Assembly: GCA_937136415.1 (NCBI GenBank)
Contig: CAKZOK010000139.1
Coordinates: 1 to 64,000 of the forward strand
DNA: 64,000 nucleotides
Direction of reading: 5' to 3'
Origin: an uncultured Cytophagales bacterium
GTDB taxonomy: Bacteria; Bacteroidota; Bacteroidia; Cytophagales; Bernardetiaceae
Shown here piece after piece: positions 26,352-36,400 of this stretch. Under the pieces are notes generated by a model that saw only the letters and a list, made by a program, of their open reading frames with translations, ran no database searches and was not told where the DNA came from. The position numbers and the translations under genes were made by a program. How positions within the stretch are numbered: the stretch's first letter is position 1; every line of letters starts with the position of its first letter.

Positions 26352-26735
26352 CTAGCTCTTTTTTTCGTCTTCTTTAATATCACGCTCCAATTCTGCCATA
26401 AAAACAGCATCAACAGATTCCTCTACCGTCGGAACAATATTAAGAACACTATCTAATTTGGAAATTGTCATCAATTTCATGACATGGTCGCTAACTGCTG
26501 CAAGAGCCAAATAGCCATTGATTTGCTCAGAAAGACGTTTGGCAACCAAAATTGAACTAAGACCAGACGAATCTACATATTTAATATCGCCCATATCAAA
26601 AATAAGATTGACCATTCCAGATTGATACAAGGTAAAAAATTCAGTCTTTAATTTGGGAGCAACAGAAGAATCTAACTTTTCTTCTTGAAGCTTGAATACA
26701 GTATATTTTTCTTGTTTGTTGAGTGTAAATTGCAT
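26352..26735 (-). CDS. STAS-domain anti-sigma factor antagonist
   Basis: This 127-residue protein is essentially one STAS domain (residues 1-105) with a charged tail (ERDIKEDEKKS). The phosphorylation loop DSSGLSSIL at 55-63 carries the conserved serines, so it should be switched by a HATPase-type kinase and a PP2C/SpoIIE phosphatase, as in SpoIIAA or RsbV. Those partners are not adjacent. The SpoIIE-type phosphatase at 4383-6257 is a candidate partner in the same window, by inference only. The gene stands alone and ends at the terminator at 26298-26340. Confidence 0.92.
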   Translation of the reverse strand: MQFTLNKQEKYTVFKLQEEKLDSSVAPKLKTEFFTLYQSGMVNLIFDMGDIKYVDSSGLSSILVAKRLSEQINGYLALAAVSDHVMKLMTISKLDSVLNIVPTVEESVDAVFMAELERDIKEDEKKS

Positions 26736-27298
26736 AATATTTTGTTTATAAATTGAAATAGGGAGTAAAAATCATAGAAATCAAAAAAATAAAATTACCC
26801 GTTTGTTTGTCTAGCAAGTTACAAAAAAACCTCAAAACCTCTCTATTGTTTTAATCTTGTTTTTTGAATAAATTTTATTTCAATTTTATTGACTTAGAGT
26901 TTGTAAAAGTTGTAGATAAGTCTTAATTTTGCACTCTTTATAAGTTCTCTTATCCGAATTTATAAAAAAGAAATCAAGTTCAAAAAATCGTAAAATCAAT
27001 TTGTAATTGTTTTTATCCAAAAACAAGTAGATTTAAAACGAATAATCAAGAAAAGTATAAACTCAATTATTATAATCATAATTTGTAATTGCTTCATTAA
27101 CTTTTCATCAGGCTTTCATTTTATTCCTCTCATAAAACGAAGGTTCTGTAATTTAATAAATGGATTGCTCTATTTTTATTAAATTTAGGATTGAAATTAG
27201 ATTTTTTATTTAATCAAAAAGAATTTTAATCAGATATTTTTTTTCTAATTTTAAGCAAAATTATTTTAGAAAATTTTATCAAAATAGTTTAACATTAA
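26736..27298. other. Intergenic region with long rpsT leader
   Basis: This 563-base gap contains the rpsT promoter (26910-26941). The transcript leader to the ATG at 27299 would be about 350 bases, AT-rich and without an evident reading frame or strong hairpin. Confidence 0.45.
26910..26941 (+). promoter_or_regulatory. rpsT promoter
   Basis: TTG at 26910-26912, 21 bases, then TAATTTTG at 26934-26941 match the Bacteroidota consensus. Confidence 0.6.
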
Positions 27299-27556
27299 AT
27301 GGCAAATCATAAATCAGCCCTCAAGCGTATTCGTTCGAATGAAGCTAAACGCCTTCGTAACCGTTACCAATTAAAAACAACACGTACTTTTATCAAGCGT
27401 TTGCGTGCAACTACCGACGCAGCAGAAGCAAAAGCATTGCTTCCTAAAGTAATTGCGATGGTAGATAAATTAGCAAAACGAAACATTATTCATAACAGAA
27501 ACGCTGCTAATAAAAAATCTAAATTGATGAAATTTGTAAATGGTCTTTCTGCATAA
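27299..27556 (+). CDS. rpsT: 30S ribosomal protein S20
   Basis: S20 binds the 5' and 3' minor domains of 16S rRNA and helps early 30S folding. The 85 residues match the family throughout: MANHKSALKRIRSNEAKRLRNRYQ at the start, a central helix with TRTFIKRLRATTDAAEAKALLPKVIAMVDKLAKRNIIHNRNAANKKSKL, and a short hydrophobic tail. The protein is strongly basic and all helical. The gene is monocistronic, with a distant promoter at 26910-26941 and a strong terminator at 27589-27626. The ATG at 27299 gives the canonical N-terminus. Confidence 0.97.
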   Translation: MANHKSALKRIRSNEAKRLRNRYQLKTTRTFIKRLRATTDAAEAKALLPKVIAMVDKLAKRNIIHNRNAANKKSKLMKFVNGLSA

Positions 27557-27588
27557 GTTGTAGTAAAAACTATTATTTTTCATTTGAT

Positions 27589-27626
27589 AAAAAGGCAACT
27601 TTAATACATTTAAAGTTGCCTTTTTT
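27589..27626 (+). terminator. rpsT terminator
   Basis: GGCAACTTTAA (27594-27604) pairs with TTAAAGTTGCC (27610-27620), followed by six T residues and preceded by five A residues. Confidence 0.9.
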
Positions 27627-27643
27627 GTTTTCATTTTAAAAAT

Positions 27644-27730
27644 CCTCAACGACGGCTTTAGCCTCGTTGATGGTTGATAAATATCCTAAAATCAACCATC
27701 GTTGAGGCTCAAATGAAGCCGTCAACGAGG
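27644..27730. repeat. Palindromic element immediately before dxs
   Basis: CCTCAACGACGGCTTTAG then CCTCGTTGATGGTTGAT face the reverse set ATCAACCATCGTTGAGG and GAAGCCGTCAACGAGG. The nearly symmetric 87-base hairpin is much richer in GC than its surroundings and ends 15 bases before the dxs ATG. Confidence 0.7.
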
Positions 27731-27745
27731 TTTCAATGTAGAAAA

Positions 27746-29662
27746 ATGTCTATCAAAAATCCCTCTCTCACAGAATTAGAAAAAAAATGCCAAGAACTAC
27801 GTCAGTTTATTATCGAACATGTAGCTCAAAAGGGTGGGCATTTGGGCGCAACTTTGGGAGTCATCGAACTTACAGTTGCACTCCATAATACCTTTACTTT
27901 TTTGGGTACAGAACAATCAGACAAACTCGTCTGGGACGTTGGGCATCAAACCTACGCTCACAAAATCCTAACAAAAAGAAAAAACAACTTCCACACTATC
28001 AGGCAGTTAGGTGGTCTTTCTGGTTTTCCGTCTATCAAAGAAAGTAAATTTGATGATTTTGGAACAGGACATTCTTCTACTTCTATTTCGGCTATTTTGG
28101 GAATGGCTGCAGCTTCTCATTTTTCTCAAAATAATGATATAAATACTTCAATAAAGAATCGTTGGCACATTGCTGTAATTGGTGATGGTGCTTTTACGGC
28201 TGGTTTGCCCTTTGAGGCTCTCAATAATATTCAGAATAATTCAATTATTAATAATGAAAATAGCATAAAACCCAATGTTTTGATAATCTTGAATGACAAT
28301 GGAATGTCTATCGATAAAAATGTAGGCACTCTCAAAAATCATTTTCACCAGCTTTCAAAACAAAAATGGGTAAAAAATAATTCAGAAAAAAAAGAAAATA
28401 AAAACTCTGTTTCTTCATCTATTTTCGAACTTTTTGGAGGAAATTTTCACGGCTCTATTGATGGACATAATCTAAAAAACCTTCTTGACTTTTTTGATGA
28501 ATTAAAACAAAATTCTATCAAAAATTTATATCAAAATAATATTCATTTTATTCATATCAAGACCATAAAAGGAAAAGGAATTGTTCAGAATACCAATCAA
28601 GAAATCGAATCAAGGCATAATTCGTGGCATGCCCCAGCCAAATTTGAAACCAAAACAGGAGAGCTAATATCTTCTAAAAAAAATAAAGATTCCTTTCTCA
28701 AATTTCAAGATATTTTTGGCAAAACAGTTACAGAATTAGCCTATCAAAACAAAAAAATTATTGCCATCACACCTGCCATGACTTCAGGAAGTTCGCTTTT
28801 AGAAATGCAACAAAAATTTCCTAATCGTGTTTTTGATGTTGGCATTGCAGAGCAACATGCTGTTACTTTTTCGGCTGGTTTGGCTACTCAAAATATGCTT
28901 CCTTTTTGTGTTATTTATTCTACTTTTTTGCAGCGTAGTTATGACCAAATAATTCATGATGTGTGTGTACAAGAACTAAAAGTAATTTTTTGTATTGACC
29001 GTGCAGGACTTGTAGGGCAAGATGGAGCAACTCATCAGGGCGTTTATGATATTGCTTTTTTGCGCCCCATTCCAAACCTTGTTTTGGCTGCTCCAATGGA
29101 CGAAATAGAATTACAAAAAATGCTCTTTTCGGCTCAATTAGAAAAAAATAAAACTTCTTTTGCCATTCGTTACCCTCGTGGAGAAGGTTTTTTATTAAAA
29201 AATAATACAAAAAATAGATTTGAAGAAATTGAAATTGGAAAGGCAAGAACACTAAAAGTAGCAAATCAAAAAACCAAAATTGTGATTCTTTCCTATGGAA
29301 TTACAGGAAATTTTGCAAAAAAAGCCATCGAAACTTTAGAAAAAAAACATACATTTCAAAACAAAATAGCTCATTATGATATGCGTTTTTGCAAACCTTT
29401 AGACAAACAAATTTTAAATCATATCTTCACTTTTAAAAATATAAAACACATAATTACTATTGAAGACGGAACTAAAATAGGAGGTTTTGGAAGTGCTGTT
29501 TTAGAGTTTTTGAGTACGACCAATTATCTGAAAAATATTGATACAATAAAAATTTTGGGAGTTCCAGACCAAATTATTCCACAAGCAAGCCAACAAGAAC
29601 AGTATCATTTATGTCAATTTGATACAACAAGTATTATTCAGACAATCAAAAGTTTGATTTGA
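27746..29662 (+). CDS. dxs: 1-deoxy-D-xylulose-5-phosphate synthase
   Basis: DXS condenses pyruvate and glyceraldehyde 3-phosphate using thiamine diphosphate, the first step of the MEP isoprenoid pathway. I choose the ATG at 27746 (638 residues) because the frame's extension to a TTG at 27674 runs through the palindromic element and has no family counterpart. Motifs are in order: GGHLGATLGVIELTVALH near 31-48, DVGHQTYAHKIL with catalytic histidine near 73, the ThDP/Mg motif GDGAFTAG...NDNG near 145-195, the catalytic glutamate in DVGIAEQHAVTFSAG, and RAGLVGQDGATHQGVYD. There is an asparagine-rich insertion near 165-180 and a Lys-rich loop near 210-225. It stands alone. Confidence 0.96.
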   Translation: MSIKNPSLTELEKKCQELRQFIIEHVAQKGGHLGATLGVIELTVALHNTFTFLGTEQSDKLVWDVGHQTYAHKILTKRKNNFHTIRQLGGLSGFPSIKESKFDDFGTGHSSTSISAILGMAAASHFSQNNDINTSIKNRWHIAVIGDGAFTAGLPFEALNNIQNNSIINNENSIKPNVLIILNDNGMSIDKNVGTLKNHFHQLSKQKWVKNNSEKKENKNSVSSSIFELFGGNFHGSIDGHNLKNLLDFFDELKQNSIKNLYQNNIHFIHIKTIKGKGIVQNTNQEIESRHNSWHAPAKFETKTGELISSKKNKDSFLKFQDIFGKTVTELAYQNKKIIAITPAMTSGSSLLEMQQKFPNRVFDVGIAEQHAVTFSAGLATQNMLPFCVIYSTFLQRSYDQIIHDVCVQELKVIFCIDRAGLVGQDGATHQGVYDIAFLRPIPNLVLAAPMDEIELQKMLFSAQLEKNKTSFAIRYPRGEGFLLKNNTKNRFEEIEIGKARTLKVANQKTKIVILSYGITGNFAKKAIETLEKKHTFQNKIAHYDMRFCKPLDKQILNHIFTFKNIKHIITIEDGTKIGGFGSAVLEFLSTTNYLKNIDTIKILGVPDQIIPQASQQEQYHLCQFDTTSIIQTIKSLI

Positions 29663-30136
29663 TTGTTTGGCTTCAATCAAAATTATCTTCTGTTTGTCGA
29701 AAAATGATTGTATTAAATAACTAAAAATTGTATATTAACGTACAATAATTTAAAACTATCTTTTTCAATAATTTAAAAATGTACACAACTTTTTGACTGT
29801 TACTTTTGGTATTTAAACAGGTCAGACCTTCGGTACAGGCTTATTTAAAAACTATTTTGACCTTTTTATTTCAGTCTATACCGAAAGCCTGACTGAAACA
29901 AAAAACAATCTATTGATTATCAATCATTTAAAGCAGATTACAAAAAACAAAATTTTAGCATAAATAAAAGTGTACGGTTTTAAATTCAATAATAATAATA
30001 TCTATTCTTTCTTACAAAAGAATTTTCCCAAATATAAATTTTGTTTGAATCAATAATTTCCCCTTATTTTCTAATAAAATAAATTCATTTTTTTTGTATA
30101 AAAATGAATTTATATGCACTTTTTAAATAATAAAAT
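29663..30136. other. Intergenic region with composite inverted repeat
   Basis: This 474-base gap contains an inverted repeat with arms 29818-29838 and 29876-29896 (15 of 21 positions matching), and outer GTACAC-containing ends near 29770-29790 and 29966-29984. The outer right end is the exact inverse of 25840-25858. Twenty bases starting at 29812 (TTTAAACAGGTCAG...) recur at 38967. No gene is seen. Confidence 0.5.
29812..29896. repeat. GTCAGACCTTC palindromic repeat, copy 1
   Basis: The arm CAGGTCAGACCTTCGG (from 29818) faces CCGAAAGCCTGACTGA. A partial copy of the left arm lies at 38967-38986. Confidence 0.55.
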
Positions 30137-33100
30137 ATGACAACTTATCAAGAGTTGGAACATTGTCAGAACCAACTACAATCATTAATAGATGCTCTTG
30201 ACAGAAGTGCCATCGTTTCAATAGCTGATAAAGAGGGAAAAATCACAAAAATCAATGATGAATTTTGCCGTATTTCTAAATATACAGAAAAAGAACTTTT
30301 AGGAAAAGACCACAAAATTGTAAATTCGGCTCATCACCCAAAAGAGTTTTGGAAAAAAATGTGGAGGGATATTTCAAGAGGAAAAACTTGGCGTGCAGAA
30401 GTGAAGAATAAGGCAAAAGATGGTTCTTTTTATTGGGTCGACACAGTTATCAACCCTATGTTTGATGAAAACAAAAAAATTACAAGCTACCTTTCTATTC
30501 GCTATCTGATTACTGATAAGAAAGAACAAGAATTCGAAATCCAGCAAAAACATAAACAGTTACAAACAACACAAAAAGAATTAAAAGAATCTAATTTGCT
30601 TATTCATTCTCAATTAGAGGCTATCAGTACCAGTTTTGGCTACGTAGAATTTAATTTAGATAAAAAAATAATTAAGACAAATTCAATATTTGCAGAATGG
30701 ACAGAGTTTTCACAAGAAGAGCTTATCGGGCTTTCGCACAAAGAACTCTTACCACAAGACGAAGAAACTGAAAATTATTTTAAAAACCTTTGGAAAGATT
30801 TAAAAGAAGGAAAAACGGTAAGTGGAATTTTTAAAAGGAAAACAAAATCAAATACAGGTTTATGGATTTTTGGCGCATATTGTCCTGTTAAAGACGATAA
30901 AGGAGAAGTAACCAGAGTTATCAAGATTGCGTCTAATTATAATATTCAGAAGCAAGCAGAATTAGAAATTCAATCCCAACAAGAAGAACTACAATCAACA
31001 GAAGAAGAATTAAGGCAAAATTTTGAAGAACTCAATACAATACAAGAAGAGTTAAAAAAACAAAAAATAAAAATTGAAGAAGAGGGAATATATAGAAAAG
31101 CCATTTTGGAAAATGCTCCTATGATGCTCATTTCGACAGATTTAGAGGGTACAATTACTAGCTTTAATTCTCTTGCAGAACAATTATTAGAGTATGATGC
31201 CGAAAAAATAGTTGGAAAAGTTTCTCCTGCTATTTTTCATGATATGGAGGAGGTCAAAACCTATGCAAAACAGCTTTCAAAAGAATTAGAAGAAGATATT
31301 CCTCTTGGTTTTGAAGTATTTGTAGCGAAGGCAAAACGAAACTTGCCTAGTAGTAAAGAATGGACATACATTTCCAAAAATGGAAATAAATTTGCTATTG
31401 AGCTAAATCTAAGCACCATCAAAAACGAACAAGGACAAATAATTGGTTACTTAGGAATGGCTCAAGATATTACAAAAAGAAAAGAAGCCGAAAAAGAACT
31501 TCAAAAACTTTCTGTTGTGGCAAGCAAAACCAGCAACGCCATCGTAATCACAGATGCAGAAGGCTATACAACGTGGGTAAATGAAGGTTTTACCCGAACA
31601 ACAGGCTACACACTCCCTGAAATTGTAGGCAAAAAACCTGGAAAATTATTACAAGGAAAAGAAACTAACTTCGAACATATTCTCAAAATACGTGAAGGTT
31701 TAAAATCAAAAAAACCATTTACACAAGAAATATTGAATTATGATAAAATGGGTAAAAAATATTGGCTAGAACTCAATATTACACCTGTTTTGGACGAATA
31801 CACAGGCGAAATAACTCAATTTATCGGAATCGAAACAGACATAACCAAGCGCAAAAAAGACGAAGAAGACCTAAAACGTCTTTCTGTTGTGGCAAGCAAA
31901 ACCAGTAATGCTGTCGTAATTACAGATGCTCAAGGATATATTGTTTGGGTAAATGAAGGGTTTTTGAAAGTAACAGAATATTCTCTTACCGAAGTAATAG
32001 GCAAAAAACCAGGTGCGCTTTTACAAGGAAAAGATACCAATAGAGAAGATATTTTGGCGATTCGTGAGGGCTTAAAATCAAAAAAACCATTTACACAAGA
32101 AATTTTAAATTATAGTAAATATGGAAAAGCATATTGGTTAGAACTCAATATTACGCCTATTTTTGATGAAAAAACAGGGGAATTAATTCAATTTGTAGGA
32201 ATAGAAAACGATATTACAATAAGAAAAAAAGCAGAACAGCTTGTCTTACAAAAAAATAAAGCACTACAAACTTCCGAAGAAGAACTAAGACAAAATTTTG
32301 AAGAATTACAAACAACACAAGAAGAACTACAAAGACAAAAAATAGAAGTAGAGAGAACATTGAGAGAACTAAAAAGCACACAAAGCCAACTCATTCATAG
32401 CGAAAAAATGGCTACTTTGGGGCAGCTTGTCGCCAATATTGCTCACGAAATAAATACTCCTTTAGGAGCAATTCGATCTTCAGCAGGAGGAATAGAGCAA
32501 ACACTAAGCAAAACATTGCCTATTTTGCCCGAGTTTTTGAATGCTTTGCCTCAAAATGACCTTGCAATATTTCATAAGGCTGTCAAATTTTCGGCAGAAA
32601 ACCATATTTTACTTTCTTCTAGAGAACAGCGTGCATTAAAATATGATTTGATTGAAAAACTGGAAGTACATACCAAAATAGAATATAAAAATCGTTTTGC
32701 TGACTTGCTTGTTGATAGTGGAGTTTACAAAAACTCAAAAATAACAAATCAAATTTTGGAAACTCAAAATCCTTATAATTTACTTGAAACGATACATCAT
32801 ATTTCATCAATAATTAGAAGCAACCAAACAATTCAGATGGCAACCGAACGAGCTTCCAAAATTATTTTTGCTCTCAAAAACTTTTCGCATCAAGATAGAA
32901 AAGGTGTCAGACAACAAATGGACGTAAACAAAAGTATTGAAAACACTCTCATTTTGTATTACAATCAGATAAAACATGGCATTGAAGTACAAAAAGATTT
33001 ATCAAAAACTCCTCTAATAATGGGATTTCCTGATGAATTAGTTCAAGTTTGGACAAATCTTATTCATAATGCTATACAAGCTATGAAAAATAAAGGCACA

Positions 33101-33349
33101 CTTATACTAAAAAGCTCAAAAAAAAGAAAGACTGTTTTGGTAACTATTTCAGATACAGGAAAAGGCATTCCAAAAGATGCACAAAAACACATCTTTGAGC
33201 CTTTCTTTACCACCAAAAAAGCAGGAGAAGGAAGTGGACTTGGTTTGGATATTGTTAAGAAGATAATAAACAAACACAATGGAAAAATTTGGTTTGAAAG
33301 TGTAGAGGGTGAAGGAACTACTTTTTTTGTCGAAATTCCTATCATCTAA
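30137..33349 (+). CDS. Soluble multi-PAS sensor histidine kinase
   Basis: This 1070-residue kinase has no membrane segment. Five PAS/PAC modules lie at about 20-135, 155-275, 320-450, 455-575 and 580-700; the last two are near-identical tandem copies with a 124-codon offset. Coiled coils with QEELQSTEEELRQNFEEL repeats lie before the third PAS and before the kinase core. The kinase has H770 (NIAHEINTPLGAI) and N978 (NLIHNAIQAM) about 208 residues apart, roughly double the usual distance, with a Bacteroidota-type insertion in the dimerisation domain. DTGKGIP and GSGLGLDIVKKI complete the ATPase. It probably senses a cytosolic redox, gas or ligand signal through PAS. A paralogue follows 60 bases downstream. 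No response regulator is adjacent. Confidence 0.93.
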   Translation: MTTYQELEHCQNQLQSLIDALDRSAIVSIADKEGKITKINDEFCRISKYTEKELLGKDHKIVNSAHHPKEFWKKMWRDISRGKTWRAEVKNKAKDGSFYWVDTVINPMFDENKKITSYLSIRYLITDKKEQEFEIQQKHKQLQTTQKELKESNLLIHSQLEAISTSFGYVEFNLDKKIIKTNSIFAEWTEFSQEELIGLSHKELLPQDEETENYFKNLWKDLKEGKTVSGIFKRKTKSNTGLWIFGAYCPVKDDKGEVTRVIKIASNYNIQKQAELEIQSQQEELQSTEEELRQNFEELNTIQEELKKQKIKIEEEGIYRKAILENAPMMLISTDLEGTITSFNSLAEQLLEYDAEKIVGKVSPAIFHDMEEVKTYAKQLSKELEEDIPLGFEVFVAKAKRNLPSSKEWTYISKNGNKFAIELNLSTIKNEQGQIIGYLGMAQDITKRKEAEKELQKLSVVASKTSNAIVITDAEGYTTWVNEGFTRTTGYTLPEIVGKKPGKLLQGKETNFEHILKIREGLKSKKPFTQEILNYDKMGKKYWLELNITPVLDEYTGEITQFIGIETDITKRKKDEEDLKRLSVVASKTSNAVVITDAQGYIVWVNEGFLKVTEYSLTEVIGKKPGALLQGKDTNREDILAIREGLKSKKPFTQEILNYSKYGKAYWLELNITPIFDEKTGELIQFVGIENDITIRKKAEQLVLQKNKALQTSEEELRQNFEELQTTQEELQRQKIEVERTLRELKSTQSQLIHSEKMATLGQLVANIAHEINTPLGAIRSSAGGIEQTLSKTLPILPEFLNALPQNDLAIFHKAVKFSAENHILLSSREQRALKYDLIEKLEVHTKIEYKNRFADLLVDSGVYKNSKITNQILETQNPYNLLETIHHISSIIRSNQTIQMATERASKIIFALKNFSHQDRKGVRQQMDVNKSIENTLILYYNQIKHGIEVQKDLSKTPLIMGFPDELVQVWTNLIHNAIQAMKNKGTLILKSSKKRKTVLVTISDTGKGIPKDAQKHIFEPFFTTKKAGEGSGLGLDIVKKIINKHNGKIWFESVEGEGTTFFVEIPII

Positions 33350-33409
33350 AAAAAACACTATATTTATCTACTCAAACTCAACTACTGATTTAAGATTTAT
33401 TTTGTATTT

Positions 33410-36400
33410 ATGAATACCCTTAAAAAACAATTTTATCACCTCATTAAAAATAATGAATCTTTCTTTGACTTTGTTCAGGAACAAGCCATAAATGGTTTAT
33501 GGTTTTGTGATATAAAAAATATAACAGAAAAATGGGTTAATCCTGCTTTTTGTTACGCATTAGGCTACGATATTAATTGTCTTGATAGAAAAATTTTGCA
33601 AGAAATTGTATATGAAGAAGACAAAAATATTTTGAATAAAATTTACTCTGCTTCTGATGAAAACAACAAAATAATTGATACTCAAAAAATAATCCGTTTT
33701 TACCATAAAAATGGTTTTCTTATTTCGTTTTCGTTTTCATTCTCAAAAATTGATAATGAAAAAGCAACTTACCTTATTGTTGCTCACAAAAAAATCAAAG
33801 AAGAAGCTGAAGAAAAAATAACAGAATTAGAAGCGATACAAAGCCAACTTCTTTATACCCAAAAGATATTAAATGCCTCCAATGAAGCTGCTCAAATTGG
33901 TACTTGGGAATTTGATTTAAGTAATAATACTATAAAATGGAACAAAATCACAAAAAAAATTCATGAAGTAGATGAAAGTTATGTATCTAGCCCTGAAAAT
34001 AGTCTTCTTTTTTATAAGGAAGGGTATAGCCGTCGAATAATTGCTAAAGTATTCACAAAGGCTGTAGAAGAAGAAATTTCTTTTGATGAACAACTCAAAA
34101 TAATTACAGCTAAAGGAAACGAAATTTGGGTCAGAACCATTGGCATACCTATTTATAAAAATGGAAAATGTGTCAAACTCTATGGAATATTTCAAAATAT
34201 AGACCAACAAAAAACAACAGAAATCAATCTAAAACAGAAATTAGAAGAACTCAAAATTTCTGAAAAACAATTATTATTTACAAGCAAATTATTAGAAACC
34301 TGTAATGCAAGTGCAATCATTGGAACATGGACATACAATATCAATACTGCTGATATGATTTGGGATTCTATTGTTACAAATATTTACGAACTTCCTAAAG
34401 GAATAGAACTAGATACACAAACAAAAATGAATTTCTTCAAAGAAGGAGAAAGTAGTCAAAAAGCACTCAAAATAATAAGAGAAGCACGAGAAAAAGGCAA
34501 ACCATTCGATGAAGAATTAGAAATTATTACTTTTAGAGGAAATCATAAATGGATACGTATTATTGGTATTCCTCAAATGAAAGATAATAGATGTATTGAT
34601 TTATATGGCACTTTTCAAGATATTACAAAACAAAAATCAGCAGAAATTCAACTTCAAAATAAAATACATGAATTAGAAACAGCACAAAAAGAAGTACAAA
34701 AAATCCAAAGTAAATTATCCACAACTTTAGAAAAAACAGGAATTGGAATATGGGAATTTGACCTAATAACACAACAACCTTACTGGAGCAAACAAACAAA
34801 AAAATTATTTGGTCTTTCTGAATATGAACCTATTGATGCCGAAAAAGCAAGCAAAAGAATTAATGCTGAGGATAATATAAAGGTAAATGCAATGATAACA
34901 GATTTAATTCATCAAAAAATTCCACAATATCAGGCTGTTTATAGAACAGTACCTATTAATGGAAAAGTACGCTACCACGAAGGAAAAGGGATATTAATAA
35001 AAGATAAAACAGGCAAAGCTATTTCTGTATTAGGTGTTACACAGGATATTACAAAACAAAAAGAGTATGAAAAAATAATTGAAGAGCAAAATAGTATTTT
35101 AGCCAATTCTAAAGAAAAATTACATGAAGGAATGGCAGAAATGTCTGAATTACAACAAGAATTGGAAGTCCAAAAACAACAATTACAACAGATTTTTGAT
35201 GCTGTTCCTGCCATGATTTATCAGTTTAGAAGAGATGGAGATGGAAATATTTCTTTTCCTTTGGTAAGTAAAGAATCAAAAAGTATCTTAGGAATAGAAG
35301 CAAGTCAAATCCTTAATAATAATTCTAGTGATATTTTTGAAGCCATACACCCAAAAGATTTACTGGGATTTCAAAACTCTGTCAGTACATCAGCTAGTAC
35401 CATGCAAAAGTGGGAATCAGAATTACGATTCAAAAAAGATGATGATGAGGTTTGGATTCATGCCACTTCCAAACCTACACACATGGATGATGGTGGGATA
35501 GTTTGGACTGGAATTATGCAAAACATTGACCATATAAAAAAGACAGAACTAAAGATTCAAAAACAAAATAAACAACTTCAAGAAACACTAAATGAACTAA
35601 AAGAAACTCAATCTCAACTTATTCATAATGAAAAAATGACAACACTTGGACAGCTTGTCGCCAGCATTGCCCATGAAATAAACACTCCTTTAGGAGCTAT
35701 TCACTCATCGGTAGGAAGTGTTTTTAAGATGTTAGAAACTACTCTTTCTAACTTGTCACAAACGGTAAGAATGTTTTCAGATAAACAATTAGAGTCTTTT
35801 AATAAATTAATAGAAAAGTCCAGTAAAAACAATATTATTTATTCTTCAAAAGAAAAAAGAAATATTAAATATAATTTGATAGCTGAATTACAAGCAAAAA
35901 AAATAGAGCCAGCAGATAGAATTGCTGATATAATTGTAGATATGGGAATTGAAGATGAAAAAGAATTGTATGAACCTTTTCTAACATTAGACCATAACAT
36001 AAAAATTTTCCATACTGCTTATGAAATTGCAATGATTACAAAAAGTAATCAAACTATACGTGTTGCTTCTCAAAAAGCATCAAAAATTATTCTGACACTC
36101 AAAAACTTTTCTCGCCAAGACCAAACAGGAGAAAAAAAACCTACAAACATAAACAACCATTTAGAAAGTGCATTAGTTTTATATCAAAACAAACTTAAAT
36201 ATGGAATCGAAATAGTTCGTGAATTAGAAAAAATTCCTATCATAAACACTTATGAAGATGAGTTGGCGCAAGTATGGACAAACTTGCTGCACAACGCTAT
36301 TCAAGCGATAGATATTAGTAAAAACAAAAAAGGAAAAATCTATTTGAAGACAAAAAAGCAAGAAAACAAAATTCTTATTTCCATAAAAGATACAGGAAAA

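Noticed and set aside
27674-27745. 24-residue N-terminal extension of DXS
   Set aside because: It is a translation of part of the palindromic element; the family begins at the ATG at 27746.
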